Numbered from the stretch's first letter, positions 8,968-18,377 are shown. The stretch is 46,597 nt of DNA from Phocaeicola sp. (GCA_020026225.1 JAHHQU010000011.1:1-46597); one strand, 5' to 3'. Notes: a model not told the origin generated them from the letters alone. Numbers and translations: made by a program.

Positions 8968-9893
8968 GATTCTTTGTTTTGAGTTTTTTCTTCAACGGTA
9001 CGAATAAATATTTCATGCATGGATGGCAGACTTTCAGTAAACGAAGTGACCTCGTTTTTCTGAGCGATAGCAGCCAAAAGTTGGGAGTTGCTGACTCCTT
9101 CTTTCTTTTGTATTTTGTATCGTTTACTTCTTTCTGTGTTTTCCTCTGATAGAATGTCAAACAGGGTGTTTTCTGATAGTGTTTCGTCTGCTGGTATTTC
9201 GAGAAGGTAATGGTTAGAACGATAGCGTTCACGGATTTCTGACACATTTCCTTGAAGGACTACTTCGGAATGATTGATCAAGGCAATGTTGTCACAAATT
9301 TCTTCAACTGAGCCCATGTTGTGGGTAGAGAATATGATGGTATGACCTGCTTTTTTCAATTCAAGAATTTCTCGTTTCAACATTTCAGCATTGACTGGGT
9401 CAAAACCGGAAAACGGTTCATCCAAGATGATGAGGTCTGGCTTGTGAAGTACGGTGATGATGAACTGTACTTTTTGTTGCATCCCTTTTGATAGTTCTTC
9501 CAGCTTTTTGTTCCACCAAGGCATGATGTCGAATTTTTCAAACCAAATTTGCAGGCGTTTCTTTGCTTCTGCTTTGCTGAGTCCTTTCAGTCGGGCCAGA
9601 TAGATAGCTTGTTCACCAACTTTCATCTTTTTGTAGAGTCCGCGTTCCTCTGGAAGGTATCCAATGTTGTAGATATCTTCAGGACGAGTGGGACGTCCAT
9701 TCAAAAGGAATTCACCAGAATCGGGTGCAGTGATCAAGTTGATGATTCGTATAAGTGTAGTCTTACCGGCACCGTTTGGCCCAAGCAAACCGAAGATCTG
9801 TCCTTTCGGAACTTGAATGCTTACGCCGTTGAGTGCGGTATGGTTTGAGAACCGTTTGATAACATCGCGAGTCTCTAGAAAAAAGTCATTCAT
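8964..9893 (-). CDS. ABC transporter ATP-binding protein (NatA-like)
   Basis: An ATPase of 309 residues that drives the ABC-2 permease encoded directly downstream. Visible motifs are Walker A GPNGAGKTT (38-46), the signature LSKGMQQK (134-141) and Walker B LIILDEP (154-160), followed by the switch histidine in STHNMGS. After about residue 215 there is a C-terminal extension with the DUF4162-like region common in this subgroup. A promoter -7 box lies 30 bp upstream. Confidence 0.92.
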   Translation of the reverse strand: MNDFFLETRDVIKRFSNHTALNGVSIQVPKGQIFGLLGPNGAGKTTLIRIINLITAPDSGEFLLNGRPTRPEDIYNIGYLPEERGLYKKMKVGEQAIYLARLKGLSKAEAKKRLQIWFEKFDIMPWWNKKLEELSKGMQQKVQFIITVLHKPDLIILDEPFSGFDPVNAEMLKREILELKKAGHTIIFSTHNMGSVEEICDNIALINHSEVVLQGNVSEIRERYRSNHYLLEIPADETLSENTLFDILSEENTERSKRYKIQKKEGVSNSQLLAAIAQKNEVTSFTESLPSMHEIFIRTVEEKTQNKES

Positions 9894-9922
9894 AAATTAT
9901 ATTCTTTAAAATCGTATAGTTA

Positions 9923-9930
9923 CAAATCTA
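9923..9930 (-). promoter_or_regulatory. -7 box of the ABC exporter operon
   Basis: On the minus strand this reads TAGATTTG, matching TAnnTTTG, 30 bp upstream of the ATPase start codon. No clear -33 box is visible. Confidence 0.55.
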
Positions 9931-10134
9931 TGAATTAAAATTGATAATTCCTTGTGTTGAAAGAATCAAAAGATATAGCTTTTATAGAAAATCCCTACAA
10001 ATAAGTAAAGGAAAATAGTTTTTAAGGCCCTATACGTCTGAATTTTGTAGAATCTACCTTACAAGTGTTCTGTTTGGCAAGATAGGGGAAGGTACGATAA
10101 TGGGACGGAAAGATTCGAGAGTACTATGATGGAA

Positions 10135-10194
10135 TATAAAAAATCCTGAGATAGAACAGGAAAGCATTTGCTTAGACTTTTCTATCTCAGGATT
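10135..10194 (-). terminator. rho-independent terminator of the dcw operon
   Basis: A perfect 15-bp stem, AATCCTGAGATAGAA (10142-10156) with TTCTATCTCAGGATT (10180-10194), has a 23-nt loop. On the minus strand it is followed by a run of six T. It lies 26 bp after the YqeY stop codon and should end the long transcript that starts at rsmH or at internal promoters. Confidence 0.85.
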
Positions 10195-10219
10195 GAGCAT
10201 ATAAAAAGTTATTGGGAGA

Positions 10220-10669
10220 TTAACCCAACAATTCTTTAACTTTAGATGAAATGGTACGGCCTTCAGCTAATCCGGCAAGTTCTTTGGTTGCGACTCCCAT
10301 TACTTTACCCATATCTTTAGCGCCAGCAGCACCCACGCGTGCGATGATTTCTTTCAATTTGCTTTCTAACTCTTCGGCAGAAAGTTGTTTAGGAAGATAA
10401 GCCTCGATAACATGTACTTGAGCCATTTCTTCTTCAGCTAAATCTGCACGTCCTTGTTCGGTATAGAGAGCTGCAGAGTCTTTTCCCTGTTTTACCAGCT
10501 TTTGCATAATTTTAAGTGCAGCTTCATCTGTTAAAGTGTCATTGGCTCCTGGAGCTGTTTTTGCTTCAAGAAATACCTTCTTGATGTTGCGGAGCGTACC
10601 CAATTTCACTTTATCTTTAGCCTTCATGGCTTCCTTGATGTCGTTACTGATAAGTTCAAATAAATCCAT
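10220..10669 (-). CDS. GatB/YqeY domain protein
   Basis: A cytoplasmic protein of 149 residues made only of a GatB/YqeY domain, related to the C-terminal tRNA-binding part of the amidotransferase subunit GatB. The sequence is helical and rich in Lys and Glu, with the family segments AMKAKDKVKLGTLRNI, AYLPKQLS and DMGKVMGVATKELAG. Its molecular role is not firmly established; a tRNA-related function is inferred from the domain. It lies 29 bp after ftsZ and is the last gene of the cluster. Confidence 0.88.
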   Translation of the reverse strand: MDLFELISNDIKEAMKAKDKVKLGTLRNIKKVFLEAKTAPGANDTLTDEAALKIMQKLVKQGKDSAALYTEQGRADLAEEEMAQVHVIEAYLPKQLSAEELESKLKEIIARVGAAGAKDMGKVMGVATKELAGLAEGRTISSKVKELLG

Positions 10670-10698
10670 AATATAGTTGTCTTTAAGTTGTTCTTTGT

Positions 10699-11997
10699 TT
10701 ATTGGAAGGTAATTGTTACACTACCCGAATCGTTCGCTTCTGTCTTTTGGATTACATTTTCTTCCTCAGCTGCTTTCGATTGGATAGCTTCTAATTCCAT
10801 CTTGCTACGTTTGTATGTAGGAGTCGTTTCTACCATACTGATAACATCATCGCTGTTCAAGTCTTCTTGGCTGAAAATATAGATGTTAGGACGTCTTTTA
10901 CGATAGAAACCGTTCTGGTTTGTTGGATAGAATAGAATTCTACGGTCACTCTTCTTTTGTTCTTCTTCCTCTTCTTGTTCTTGTTCTGCGGCAGAACGTT
11001 TGGTTAATACACCGTCCATGCCAGGAACATCTTGGATACCGAATCCTGTAGCCAAGATGGTGAATTTAACCTTTGTATCCAATGACTCGTCAATGTAAAG
11101 ACCCCATTTTGTCTCTACGTTACTATCGAATTTACTCATGAAATCATGGATCTCATCCATTTCATTCATCATCAGTTCACTGCTCGGACTGTAAGTGATG
11201 ACGAACAAGACTTTTTTAGAGTTGAAGATGTTGTTGTTGTTCAATAAAGGAGAATGAAGGGCGTCACTGATAGCTTGGCTTACACGACCTTCTCCTTCAC
11301 CGAATCCAGTACTCATGATGGCTACACCTCCGTCTTTCAATACGGTTCTTACATCGTTGAAGTCGAGGTTGATTTTACCACGTAAAGTAATGATTTCTGC
11401 AATACTTTTTGCAGCAATGGATAAGGTGTCATCGGCCTTTCCAAATGCATTCATTACGCTGATGTCTGAATAGACGTCGCGCAAGCGTTCATTGTTGATA
11501 ACGAGCAAAGCATCTACATGGTTGCTCATTTCTTCTACACCGTCGAGTGCCTGGTCAATCTTCTTATTCCCTTCGAAAAGGAACGGAATGGTCACAATAC
11601 CGACGGTCAAGATGTCCATATCTTTGGCTGTCTTGGCAATGATTGGAGCTGCACCTGTTCCTGTACCTCCTCCCATACCAGCAGTGATAAAGGCCATACG
11701 ACATCCGTCATTCAGCATTTCCTTCACATCTTCCAAGCTTTCTTGAGCGGCTGCTTTTGCTCTCTCAGGGCGATTCCCAGCTCCTAATCCTTCTTTACCT
11801 AGTTGAAGTTTGAAAGGGACCGGTGATTCCTCAAGAGCTTGGTTATCTGTATTGCAGACCACAAAAGTTACGTCATGAATACCTTCTTTATACATGTGGT
11901 TTACGGCGTTTCCTCCGCCGCCTCCCACACCAATTACTTTTATTATATGAAGTGCGTCTTTCGGAAAATCGAAAGGCATTGTTGTATCATCAGTCAT
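10699..11997 (-). CDS. ftsZ: cell division GTPase FtsZ
   Basis: The tubulin-like GTPase that polymerises into the division ring at mid-cell; 432 residues. The start of the nucleotide-binding domain IGVGGGGGNAVNHM lies at 22-35 and the tubulin signature GGGTGTG at 109-115. The GTPase core ends near residue 330. The tail is first rich in Gln and Glu (EQEQEEEEEQKKSD), then has a segment VETTPTYKRSK that looks like the conserved C-terminal peptide, but about 35 more residues follow, ending in TITFQ. It lies 25 bp downstream of ftsA. Confidence 0.97.
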   Translation of the reverse strand: MTDDTTMPFDFPKDALHIIKVIGVGGGGGNAVNHMYKEGIHDVTFVVCNTDNQALEESPVPFKLQLGKEGLGAGNRPERAKAAAQESLEDVKEMLNDGCRMAFITAGMGGGTGTGAAPIIAKTAKDMDILTVGIVTIPFLFEGNKKIDQALDGVEEMSNHVDALLVINNERLRDVYSDISVMNAFGKADDTLSIAAKSIAEIITLRGKINLDFNDVRTVLKDGGVAIMSTGFGEGEGRVSQAISDALHSPLLNNNNIFNSKKVLFVITYSPSSELMMNEMDEIHDFMSKFDSNVETKWGLYIDESLDTKVKFTILATGFGIQDVPGMDGVLTKRSAAEQEQEEEEEQKKSDRRILFYPTNQNGFYRKRRPNIYIFSQEDLNSDDVISMVETTPTYKRSKMELEAIQSKAAEEENVIQKTEANDSGSVTITFQ

Positions 11998-12022
11998 AAT
12001 GTTGCAGTTTTATGAATAATTT

Positions 12023-13738
12023 TTAGTCTTTCATCAAATCGTTGGATGCTTTAGTCATTTTTTCAATGAGCGAAGCAATAAACCCTTTTTTCATTGAAGA
12101 AACTTCTTCTTTAAGCTTTTCAATCTCCTCTCTCTTTTCTGGAATGTTCAATTTGCTTGCTTCCTCCAGCTTGAATAAGACTGAGCGATAATTCTTTTTC
12201 TCTTTAAGTTCTTTCGCCTCATTGATCAAAGATTCGCATTGTTCCAAACGTTTCTTTGCCCGTTCTTCTTCTTGTCGCTGCTGCTCAAGTCTTATGACTT
12301 TTACGCGTTCGGCTTCTTCATAAAGGCGTTTGGCTTCCTTTTCCAGGGATTTGATTTCTTCTTCTTTTGCTGGAATATTCAGTAAACGGGCATTTTTCAG
12401 AACTTCCAAGGCTTCAAGATAGCTACGGCCTAATATCATTTGAGAAGCTTGATTCAACAGCTCTTGACATTCTTGCTTTCGCTTTTCAGCCTGAATTTGA
12501 GCTTGAACTTGTACGGCTTGATCGTCTTTAAGTTTCTGTCCTGAATCCTGCATGAAATCCAATTGGACATCTTTCTCTGGTGTTGGTCGGCAGCAGTTTT
12601 CTTTTCCAGTTGCAAGTAACCCCAATAGGGTATTGAAGGCTCCGTTTTGTGGCAACTCAATGAGTCCTTCAACGGAAACTTCTGCCGTTTTGGCGATACG
12701 TATTTTATCGATCTTGGTAATGTTTGCTAAAGCTTTGTCTAAGTTGGGAAGGTTAGATGCACCACCGGTTAAGATGATACCTCCAAGCAACTTGTCGCTA
12801 TAGTCGGAAACTTTGATTTGATTCCATACATTAGCCAAGATTTCATTGACGCGTGCTTCCACGATTTCTTCTAATTGACGAGCACGGATAGTAAACTTGT
12901 TGTTATCAAGATGATATTCCTTGTTTTGTTCGTTCTCGTCCTCAGAAGGAGCTGTATAAGCCGATGCGAAACGTAGTTTTAGTTGCTCGGCATCTTCCTC
13001 TTCAATCTGGAGACTGCAGATATCTTTAGTGATGTTGCTGCTTCCCAAAGGAATGACAGCGATATGACGCAACAGGTTATTCTTGTAGACAGTTACCGTA
13101 GTGGTATCTGCTCCAAAGTCAACCAATGCACATCCTGAACGCTTTTCATTTGTACTCAAGACGACATCGGCAGTAACTAATGGTGCCATTAAGTAATCAG
13201 CTATCTCATATCCGGTCTGCTTGAAACATTGAGTGATGTTTGATTTCAGCGTATTTCGAGCTATGATATTCAAGAAGTTGCCTTCAATGTTGTCTGCAGG
13301 AATACCTACCGGTTCAGTCAGCAAGTTGTTTCCTACTTTATATTCTTGTGGCTCTACAGCCAACAATTCTTGGTCAATAAGTGATATTTCACGATTGCTT
13401 TTCAGAATTGAGTCAATGAGAGCTTGGGAAATTTTTGTATCCTCATCAAGGTGTCTTGATTCTGAGTTTCGGATACTTCTAATAGATTGTCCTCCTATAC
13501 CTACGTATACCTGTTTAATTGAGGCCTGCAGTTGGTCTTCCAGTTGTTTGATCACTGAAGTAAGACTTTGTGCGGTTTTGTCGAGGTTGTAGATTGCACC
13601 TTTCTTGATGCAGTCAGAAGAGTGTTCAGATGCATAAGCCAAAAGTTGGATGCTACCGTCTGCATTCTTCTTTCCGGCAATTCCTGTTATATTGGTTGAG
13701 CCTAATTCAATTGCTACTATAAAATCTGTTGCTGCCAT
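12023..13738 (-). CDS. ftsA: cell division protein FtsA with TPR-like C-terminal extension
   Basis: An actin-fold ATPase that tethers FtsZ to the membrane. At 571 residues it is much longer than the roughly 420 of E. coli FtsA. Residues 1-380 are the SHS2-containing actin-like domain: IELGSTNITG (10-19), ALVDFGADTTT (204-214) and GIILTGGASNLPN (320-332). Residues 405-550 are a charged helical tail containing two copies of a 50-residue unit (423-472 and 500-549), each with Cys, Tyr and an LNIP element. Residues 550-566 form an amphipathic helix that fits the usual membrane-targeting sequence. It lies between ftsQ (6 bp) and ftsZ (25 bp). Confidence 0.95.
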   Translation of the reverse strand: MAATDFIVAIELGSTNITGIAGKKNADGSIQLLAYASEHSSDCIKKGAIYNLDKTAQSLTSVIKQLEDQLQASIKQVYVGIGGQSIRSIRNSESRHLDEDTKISQALIDSILKSNREISLIDQELLAVEPQEYKVGNNLLTEPVGIPADNIEGNFLNIIARNTLKSNITQCFKQTGYEIADYLMAPLVTADVVLSTNEKRSGCALVDFGADTTTVTVYKNNLLRHIAVIPLGSSNITKDICSLQIEEEDAEQLKLRFASAYTAPSEDENEQNKEYHLDNNKFTIRARQLEEIVEARVNEILANVWNQIKVSDYSDKLLGGIILTGGASNLPNLDKALANITKIDKIRIAKTAEVSVEGLIELPQNGAFNTLLGLLATGKENCCRPTPEKDVQLDFMQDSGQKLKDDQAVQVQAQIQAEKRKQECQELLNQASQMILGRSYLEALEVLKNARLLNIPAKEEEIKSLEKEAKRLYEEAERVKVIRLEQQRQEEERAKKRLEQCESLINEAKELKEKKNYRSVLFKLEEASKLNIPEKREEIEKLKEEVSSMKKGFIASLIEKMTKASNDLMKD

Positions 13739-13744
13739 ATCTTG

Positions 13745-14479
13745 TTACTCTTTTTTCGTACATATAATTTGATTGCTGAACTCGATACTGATTCGGCTGT
13801 ATTTGTTCCATCCTACGTGATTGAGTGCTTCGTGATAGAATTTTTGAAGTTTTTCAAACTTCTCTTCCATATTATCTAGATTTCCTATAAAGATAATATG
13901 ATTTCCGGCACGAGGGACTAATTCAACTTCCCTTTTGGGAGTTATATTGATTTGTTGTACCTGGGAACGCCAAAAAGGATCATCGTATAGGAATTTACCC
14001 AATTTGAATAAGTTTTCTTGTGCGAATTTCTTGTCGATGTATCCGGTAGCGATGGCTACATGTACGGCTTTTCTACCCGCAGGCATAATCTTCCCTTCAT
14101 TATCAATATAATAATTGTCGCCATTGCCACTCATTACGCGTATCAGCGGAATGCGTTGGTCTATGTCAATCCTGACCTTTCCTCCTGCTGTAAGATAACA
14201 TTCGGCTTTACGCACGAAAGGGTGTTTGGAAACTTCATCTTCGAGTTGTCGGATATTGATTTCACTTTCAGCCTTTCCTGTCGGATGTATTCGTTTCTTC
14301 TTCAACAAGGATTGAACTTCCTCTTCACAAATGAATCTATAATTGCTACTGTCTGCTATGGTTAATTTCAGTTCTTTAGCAATCCATTTTTTCGGCTTGC
14401 TATTAATCACAGTTACTGCTACGGCAAAATAGGCAGCAGTAAGCAGTAACATACAACTTATGAAGATTCGTTTTATCAT
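13745..14479 (-). CDS. ftsQ: cell division protein FtsQ/DivIB
   Basis: A bitopic inner-membrane protein of 244 residues in the FtsQ-FtsL divisome complex. One transmembrane helix lies near residues 5-24. A periplasmic POTRA-like part follows (about 37-110, TIADSSNYRFICEEEVQSLL and beyond), then the FtsQ domain with the VELVPRAGNHIIFIG segment. Sequence similarity in this family is low, so position counts: it follows murC with a 4-bp overlap (14476-14479) and precedes ftsA by 6 bp. The initiator Met is clear. Confidence 0.88.
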   Translation of the reverse strand: MIKRIFISCMLLLTAAYFAVAVTVINSKPKKWIAKELKLTIADSSNYRFICEEEVQSLLKKKRIHPTGKAESEINIRQLEDEVSKHPFVRKAECYLTAGGKVRIDIDQRIPLIRVMSGNGDNYYIDNEGKIMPAGRKAVHVAIATGYIDKKFAQENLFKLGKFLYDDPFWRSQVQQINITPKREVELVPRAGNHIIFIGNLDNMEEKFEKLQKFYHEALNHVGWNKYSRISIEFSNQIICTKKE

Positions 14480-15852
14480 CTATTAGTTAATAATTCTGTG
14501 ATTTGAGGAACAAAATTTTCTATATCTCCAGCACCAAGAGTAATCAGTACTTCTATTTGGGTTTCTTTTAATTTTTCAATAAGGTCTTCTTTCTTGCATA
14601 AGCTTTTGACCATGTCAGGACGCAAACAATCATAGATTAGTTTGCTTGATACATTTTCAATCGGTAATTCTCGTGCTGGATAAATGTCCAGTAGAATTAC
14701 TTCATCCAATTGAGAAAGACTATCGGCAAATTCCTTGTAGAAATCACGGGTACGGGTGTACAAGTGGGGTTGGAAAACTGCTGTAATCTTTTTATGTGGA
14801 TAGAGCTTACGGATGGAATTGACGCTTTGTTTGATTTCTGCAGGATGATGAGCGTAGTCACTTAAGAAAACGCAGTGTTCATTCTTGATTTTGAAATCGA
14901 AACGTCGGTCTATACCTTGGAAACTGGCCATACCTTCACGGATTTCATCTGCGTGTGCACCGCTGATTTGTGCCAGAGCCATGGCTGCAATTCCATTCTC
15001 TATATTGACATAAACGGGTACTCCCAATTTTATATTGTCAATGTTTCCGAATGGAGAAATATAGTCAAAGTAAATTTCACCATTTTCTATACGTATATTT
15101 TCAGCATGGAAATCACCTTCATCTGTTGAGTAAGTATATACAGTGACTCCTTCTGCTGTGTCTACCTTTAATTCTATACCTTTTTTCATAATAAGGAAAC
15201 CGTCTGGACGAATCAGTGACGTATATTTCTGAAAGCTTTCCAGATAGGCTTCTCTTGTGCCGTAAATATCCAGATGGTCAGAATCCGTTGCAGTGATTAC
15301 GGTTGCAAAAGGTGTTAACCAATGGAAGGAGCGGTCGAACTCATCGGCTTCTATTACAATGTATTCACTGTCTTCAGACAGTAAAAGGTTCGTTTTGTAA
15401 TTTTTAGAAATTCCTCCTAAAAAGGCATTGCATTTTACATGCGACTGGTGAAGCAGATGGGCTGTCAAGGTTGAAGTAGTTGTCTTTCCATGAGTCCCTG
15501 CCACGCAAAGACCTTTTCCGTTTCGGGTGAGCATGCCTAAAACTTGGGCACGCTTATGAATTTCAAATTTCTTTTCTTTGAAAAATGACAATTCAGTATT
15601 GCTTGTCGGTATGGCAGGCGTATAAACTACCAATGTCGTTTCAGAATTCAGACATTCTTCTGGTATTAGTGAAACATTGTCTTCATAGTGAATCTGTACA
15701 CCTTCTTCCATGAGCTTATGAGTGAGTTCACTAGGTGTACGGTCGTAGCCTGCCACCAATTTGCCTTTTGACAAAAAATAGCGAACCAATGCACTCATGC
15801 CGATACCACCGGCACCAATGAAATAGACAGCTTTCAACGTATTAACATTCAT
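14476..15852 (-). CDS. murC: UDP-N-acetylmuramate--L-alanine ligase
   Basis: The cytoplasmic enzyme that adds the first amino acid of the peptidoglycan stem peptide. With the start chosen here it has 458 residues. It shows the UDP-binding AVYFIGAGGIGMSAL (8-22), the ATP loop GTHGKTT (119-125) and the DYAHHPAE segment. An open frame continues 13 codons further upstream to 15891, but MNVNTLKAVYFIG is the natural family start, and it overlaps the end of murG by only 11 bp. Confidence 0.95.
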   Translation of the reverse strand: MNVNTLKAVYFIGAGGIGMSALVRYFLSKGKLVAGYDRTPSELTHKLMEEGVQIHYEDNVSLIPEECLNSETTLVVYTPAIPTSNTELSFFKEKKFEIHKRAQVLGMLTRNGKGLCVAGTHGKTTTSTLTAHLLHQSHVKCNAFLGGISKNYKTNLLLSEDSEYIVIEADEFDRSFHWLTPFATVITATDSDHLDIYGTREAYLESFQKYTSLIRPDGFLIMKKGIELKVDTAEGVTVYTYSTDEGDFHAENIRIENGEIYFDYISPFGNIDNIKLGVPVYVNIENGIAAMALAQISGAHADEIREGMASFQGIDRRFDFKIKNEHCVFLSDYAHHPAEIKQSVNSIRKLYPHKKITAVFQPHLYTRTRDFYKEFADSLSQLDEVILLDIYPARELPIENVSSKLIYDCLRPDMVKSLCKKEDLIEKLKETQIEVLITLGAGDIENFVPQITELLTNR

Positions 15853-16972
15853 GTTCCTTTTTATATTTTTCTGCAAGAAGGCATACTTCATTCGCTATGA
15901 CTTTAGCGGAATCTCTGAAGGCCAGTCTTGCGATGTGGTTACTTAATTCTTTTAATTTCTCTGGGTCTTGTACCGTTTGTATTGCTGTATCCAACAATTG
16001 ATTTTCGGCATCAGCATCTTTGACATAAATAGCTGCGCCTTTGTTGACAAGAGCCAAAGCGTTCTTTGTTTGGTGATCTTCGGCTACGTTGGGTGATGGA
16101 ACCAAAATAACCGGTTTCTCCAGCAGGCAGAATTCTGAAATTGAACCAGCTCCGGCACGGCTGACTACCAAGTCAGCAGCACTATAGGCTGCATTCATAT
16201 CTGAAATGAAGTCGGTAGTGTGTACCATGGGAAGTTCTCCTGCTTGTTTTATACAGGCTTTTGCTTCCTCAAAGTAGAACTTGCCCGTCTGCCAGATAAA
16301 TTGTACTCCAGAATCTTTTATTTTATTTAACCCATGCATCACGCAATTGTTCAAAGTACGGGCACCCAAACTTCCACCAACAATTAGTATGGTCTTTTTT
16401 GAAGGGTCCAATCCGAATGAACGAACTGCATCATCATGGCCTAATGTTTTTTCCAATAGGTTTTGTCGAACAGGATTTCCCGTCAGGATGATTTTTTCTT
16501 TCTTGAAAAATCGATCCATGCCATCATAAGCAACACATATCTTACAAGCTTTCTTGGCCAGTAACTTGTTGGTTACTCCAGCATAGGAATTTTGTTCTTG
16601 AAGTAGGGTAGGTATGCCGAATTTCTCCGCCATGTTTAATGTGGGACCACTTGCATAACCACCAACTCCTACTGCCGCGTGAGGCTTGAAATCTTTGATA
16701 ATTTTTCTTGCTTTCAGTTGGCTGCGGAAAAGCTTAATGAGAACACTAATATTCTTCAGTAAATTTTTTCTATTGAATCCAGCAACAGGTAGTCCAATAA
16801 TGGGATATCCTGCAGCAGGAACACGTTGCATTTCCATACGCCCTTCAGCTCCGACAAATAAAATGTCGGCATCTGGATGCATTTCTTTTATAGCATTGGC
16901 TATTGAAATAGCAGGGAAAATATGTCCTCCTGTTCCTCCTCCACTGATGATAATTCTTAAGTTCTTTCCCAT
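15842..16972 (-). CDS. murG: UDP-GlcNAc:lipid I N-acetylglucosaminyltransferase
   Basis: A peripheral membrane GT28 glycosyltransferase of 376 residues that converts lipid I to lipid II. The N-terminal loop GGGTGGHIFPA lies at 11-21, with the second G-rich loop GGSLGAR in the middle and the donor-binding SRAGAGSISEF in the C-terminal domain. It ends 11 bp inside the murC start. Upstream, a gap of 109 bp to ftsW contains a -7 box, so murG-murC-ftsQ-ftsA-ftsZ may also be expressed from an internal promoter. Confidence 0.96.
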   Translation of the reverse strand: MGKNLRIIISGGGTGGHIFPAISIANAIKEMHPDADILFVGAEGRMEMQRVPAAGYPIIGLPVAGFNRKNLLKNISVLIKLFRSQLKARKIIKDFKPHAAVGVGGYASGPTLNMAEKFGIPTLLQEQNSYAGVTNKLLAKKACKICVAYDGMDRFFKKEKIILTGNPVRQNLLEKTLGHDDAVRSFGLDPSKKTILIVGGSLGARTLNNCVMHGLNKIKDSGVQFIWQTGKFYFEEAKACIKQAGELPMVHTTDFISDMNAAYSAADLVVSRAGAGSISEFCLLEKPVILVPSPNVAEDHQTKNALALVNKGAAIYVKDADAENQLLDTAIQTVQDPEKLKELSNHIARLAFRDSAKVIANEVCLLAEKYKKEHEC

Positions 16973-16989
16973 ATTAAGCGTTTTAAATG

Positions 16990-16997
16990 CAAAGTTA
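16990..16997 (-). promoter_or_regulatory. possible internal -7 box before murG
   Basis: On the minus strand this reads TAACTTTG, matching TAnnTTTG, 18 bp upstream of the murG start codon. It lies in the largest gap of the dcw operon. No good -33 element is visible, so the call is tentative. Confidence 0.4.
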
Positions 16998-17081
16998 TTA
17001 ATAAAGTTGTGAAAACCTTGATATTAGATATAAATTATCTTTTTTTTCAAGACCCTGCTAATAATCCTTAGTTTTCAGTTT

Positions 17082-18359
17082 TTAGCTCAATGAAGATTCT
17101 TGCTCTTGTAAATTTTGATTTGTGTTTTGAGGCAGTTCAGTCGCAGCACTTTGTATCTCTTCTTGATGCCGTAGGGCTTCGTCTTCTTCTGCCTTCTTTT
17201 CAGCTTTCAATTTATTGACATGCTGGCTTGCACTTAATATCATTCCGATGTATGCACAGTTGACCAAAGTGGATGTACCTCCTTTACTGATGAGGGGAAG
17301 AGGCTGTCCTGTTACCGGCATAATACCTACGGCGACCAGCATATTGAACATGGCTTGGGTCACCAGTAGAATGCCGAATCCCATAACAAGGAAGGCGTAA
17401 TAGGATTTATCACAATTTCGAGCTATTTTCCCTATTCGCATCAGAAGTATGATGTATAAGATAGCCACTCCAGCTCCTCCGACTAATCCCAGCTCTTCTA
17501 TGATGATTGCATAAATAAAGTCAGAGAAAGCTTGTGAAAGGAAATCGCGCTGTATACTGTTTCCAGGTCCTTTCCCTATGATGTTGCTAGTAGCTATCGC
17601 AATGTTAGCGTGGGCTACCTGTGCATCGTTGTCTATGTCAAATTTGGCGGCAGGTATTTCTCCTGGATTGAAATGATCATTAAATCGATTTTTCCAAGTG
17701 GTCATACGATGCAGTCCAATGTTATCCCATGCTGTTTCTGGAACAGTCTGGATAATTATAAAGAATGAAGCGACGAAAGCTATTCCAGCGAACATTAATT
17801 TGCCGAGTTGCTTGTAGGGAACACGTCCAACAAACATCATCATAAAGACGCTGCAAGCCAGCAGAACGGCCGTGGAAAGGTTTTCTGTAACAATTAGTAA
17901 GCACGTTCCAGCAGTAATTCCAAGAATGATTTTGAACGCTCTTTTATTAGTCCCTTCTTCTTCTTGAAACTTGGAAAGAACGAAAGCTACAGAGATAACC
18001 GTAGCCATTTTTGCCAGTTCAGACGGTTGGAATTGGATAAACCCTAAGTCAATCCAGCGCTTTGCACCGTTCGTCAGGGCTCCCAATATGATGACTAGAA
18101 ATAGCAGAATCCAAGATATAGGAAGTAAGACAATGAACGTTTTAAACCATTTACATGGAATATTATGAATGATAAGCACGACGAAAGTACCTATTAGCAG
18201 CAAGATTGTATGCATTGTAATAGGGTGCCAATAATCACCTGTTTTATAGCTTAGAGTGCTGGATGCACTGAAAACCTCAATGATAGAAATTAGACAAAGG
18301 CAAAGGAAAACGATCCAAATAACTTTGTCGCCTTTAAATAAATTCTTTAGCAAATCCAT
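17082..18359 (-). CDS. ftsW: SEDS glycosyltransferase FtsW
   Basis: A polytopic membrane protein of 425 residues that polymerises septal peptidoglycan from lipid II with its partner transpeptidase FtsI. About ten hydrophobic segments are visible. Family segments include GAKRWIDLGFIQFQPSELAK (about 92-111), GKGPGNSIQ and the C-terminal GQPLPLISKGGTS. The C-terminal 50 residues are cytoplasmic, rich in Glu, Gln and Lys. Position between murD and murG is the standard one for FtsW rather than RodA. Confidence 0.93.
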   Translation of the reverse strand: MDLLKNLFKGDKVIWIVFLCLCLISIIEVFSASSTLSYKTGDYWHPITMHTILLLIGTFVVLIIHNIPCKWFKTFIVLLPISWILLFLVIILGALTNGAKRWIDLGFIQFQPSELAKMATVISVAFVLSKFQEEEGTNKRAFKIILGITAGTCLLIVTENLSTAVLLACSVFMMMFVGRVPYKQLGKLMFAGIAFVASFFIIIQTVPETAWDNIGLHRMTTWKNRFNDHFNPGEIPAAKFDIDNDAQVAHANIAIATSNIIGKGPGNSIQRDFLSQAFSDFIYAIIIEELGLVGGAGVAILYIILLMRIGKIARNCDKSYYAFLVMGFGILLVTQAMFNMLVAVGIMPVTGQPLPLISKGGTSTLVNCAYIGMILSASQHVNKLKAEKKAEEDEALRHQEEIQSAATELPQNTNQNLQEQESSLS

Positions 18360-18377
18360 CGTCGCTCTTGATTCAAA

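Larger units (their letters stand above)
9894..10219. other. intergenic region between the ABC operon start and the end of the dcw operon
   Basis: About 326 bp without a gene. It holds the ABC promoter (9923-9930) and the terminator of the dcw operon (10142-10194). The stretch between, about 9960-10130, has only a small dyad GTAGA-A-TCTAC near 10048; I see no open frame or further element there. Confidence 0.6.

Noticed and set aside
10699..11010. FtsZ C-terminal tail as evidence of a frameshift or fusion
   Set aside because: The tail is in frame, contains a plausible conserved C-terminal peptide, and low-complexity linkers are normal in FtsZ.
15853..15891. Longer start for murC at 15891
   Set aside because: Would overlap murG by 50 bp and add 13 residues before the conserved N-terminal nucleotide-binding strand; ATG 15852 fits better.
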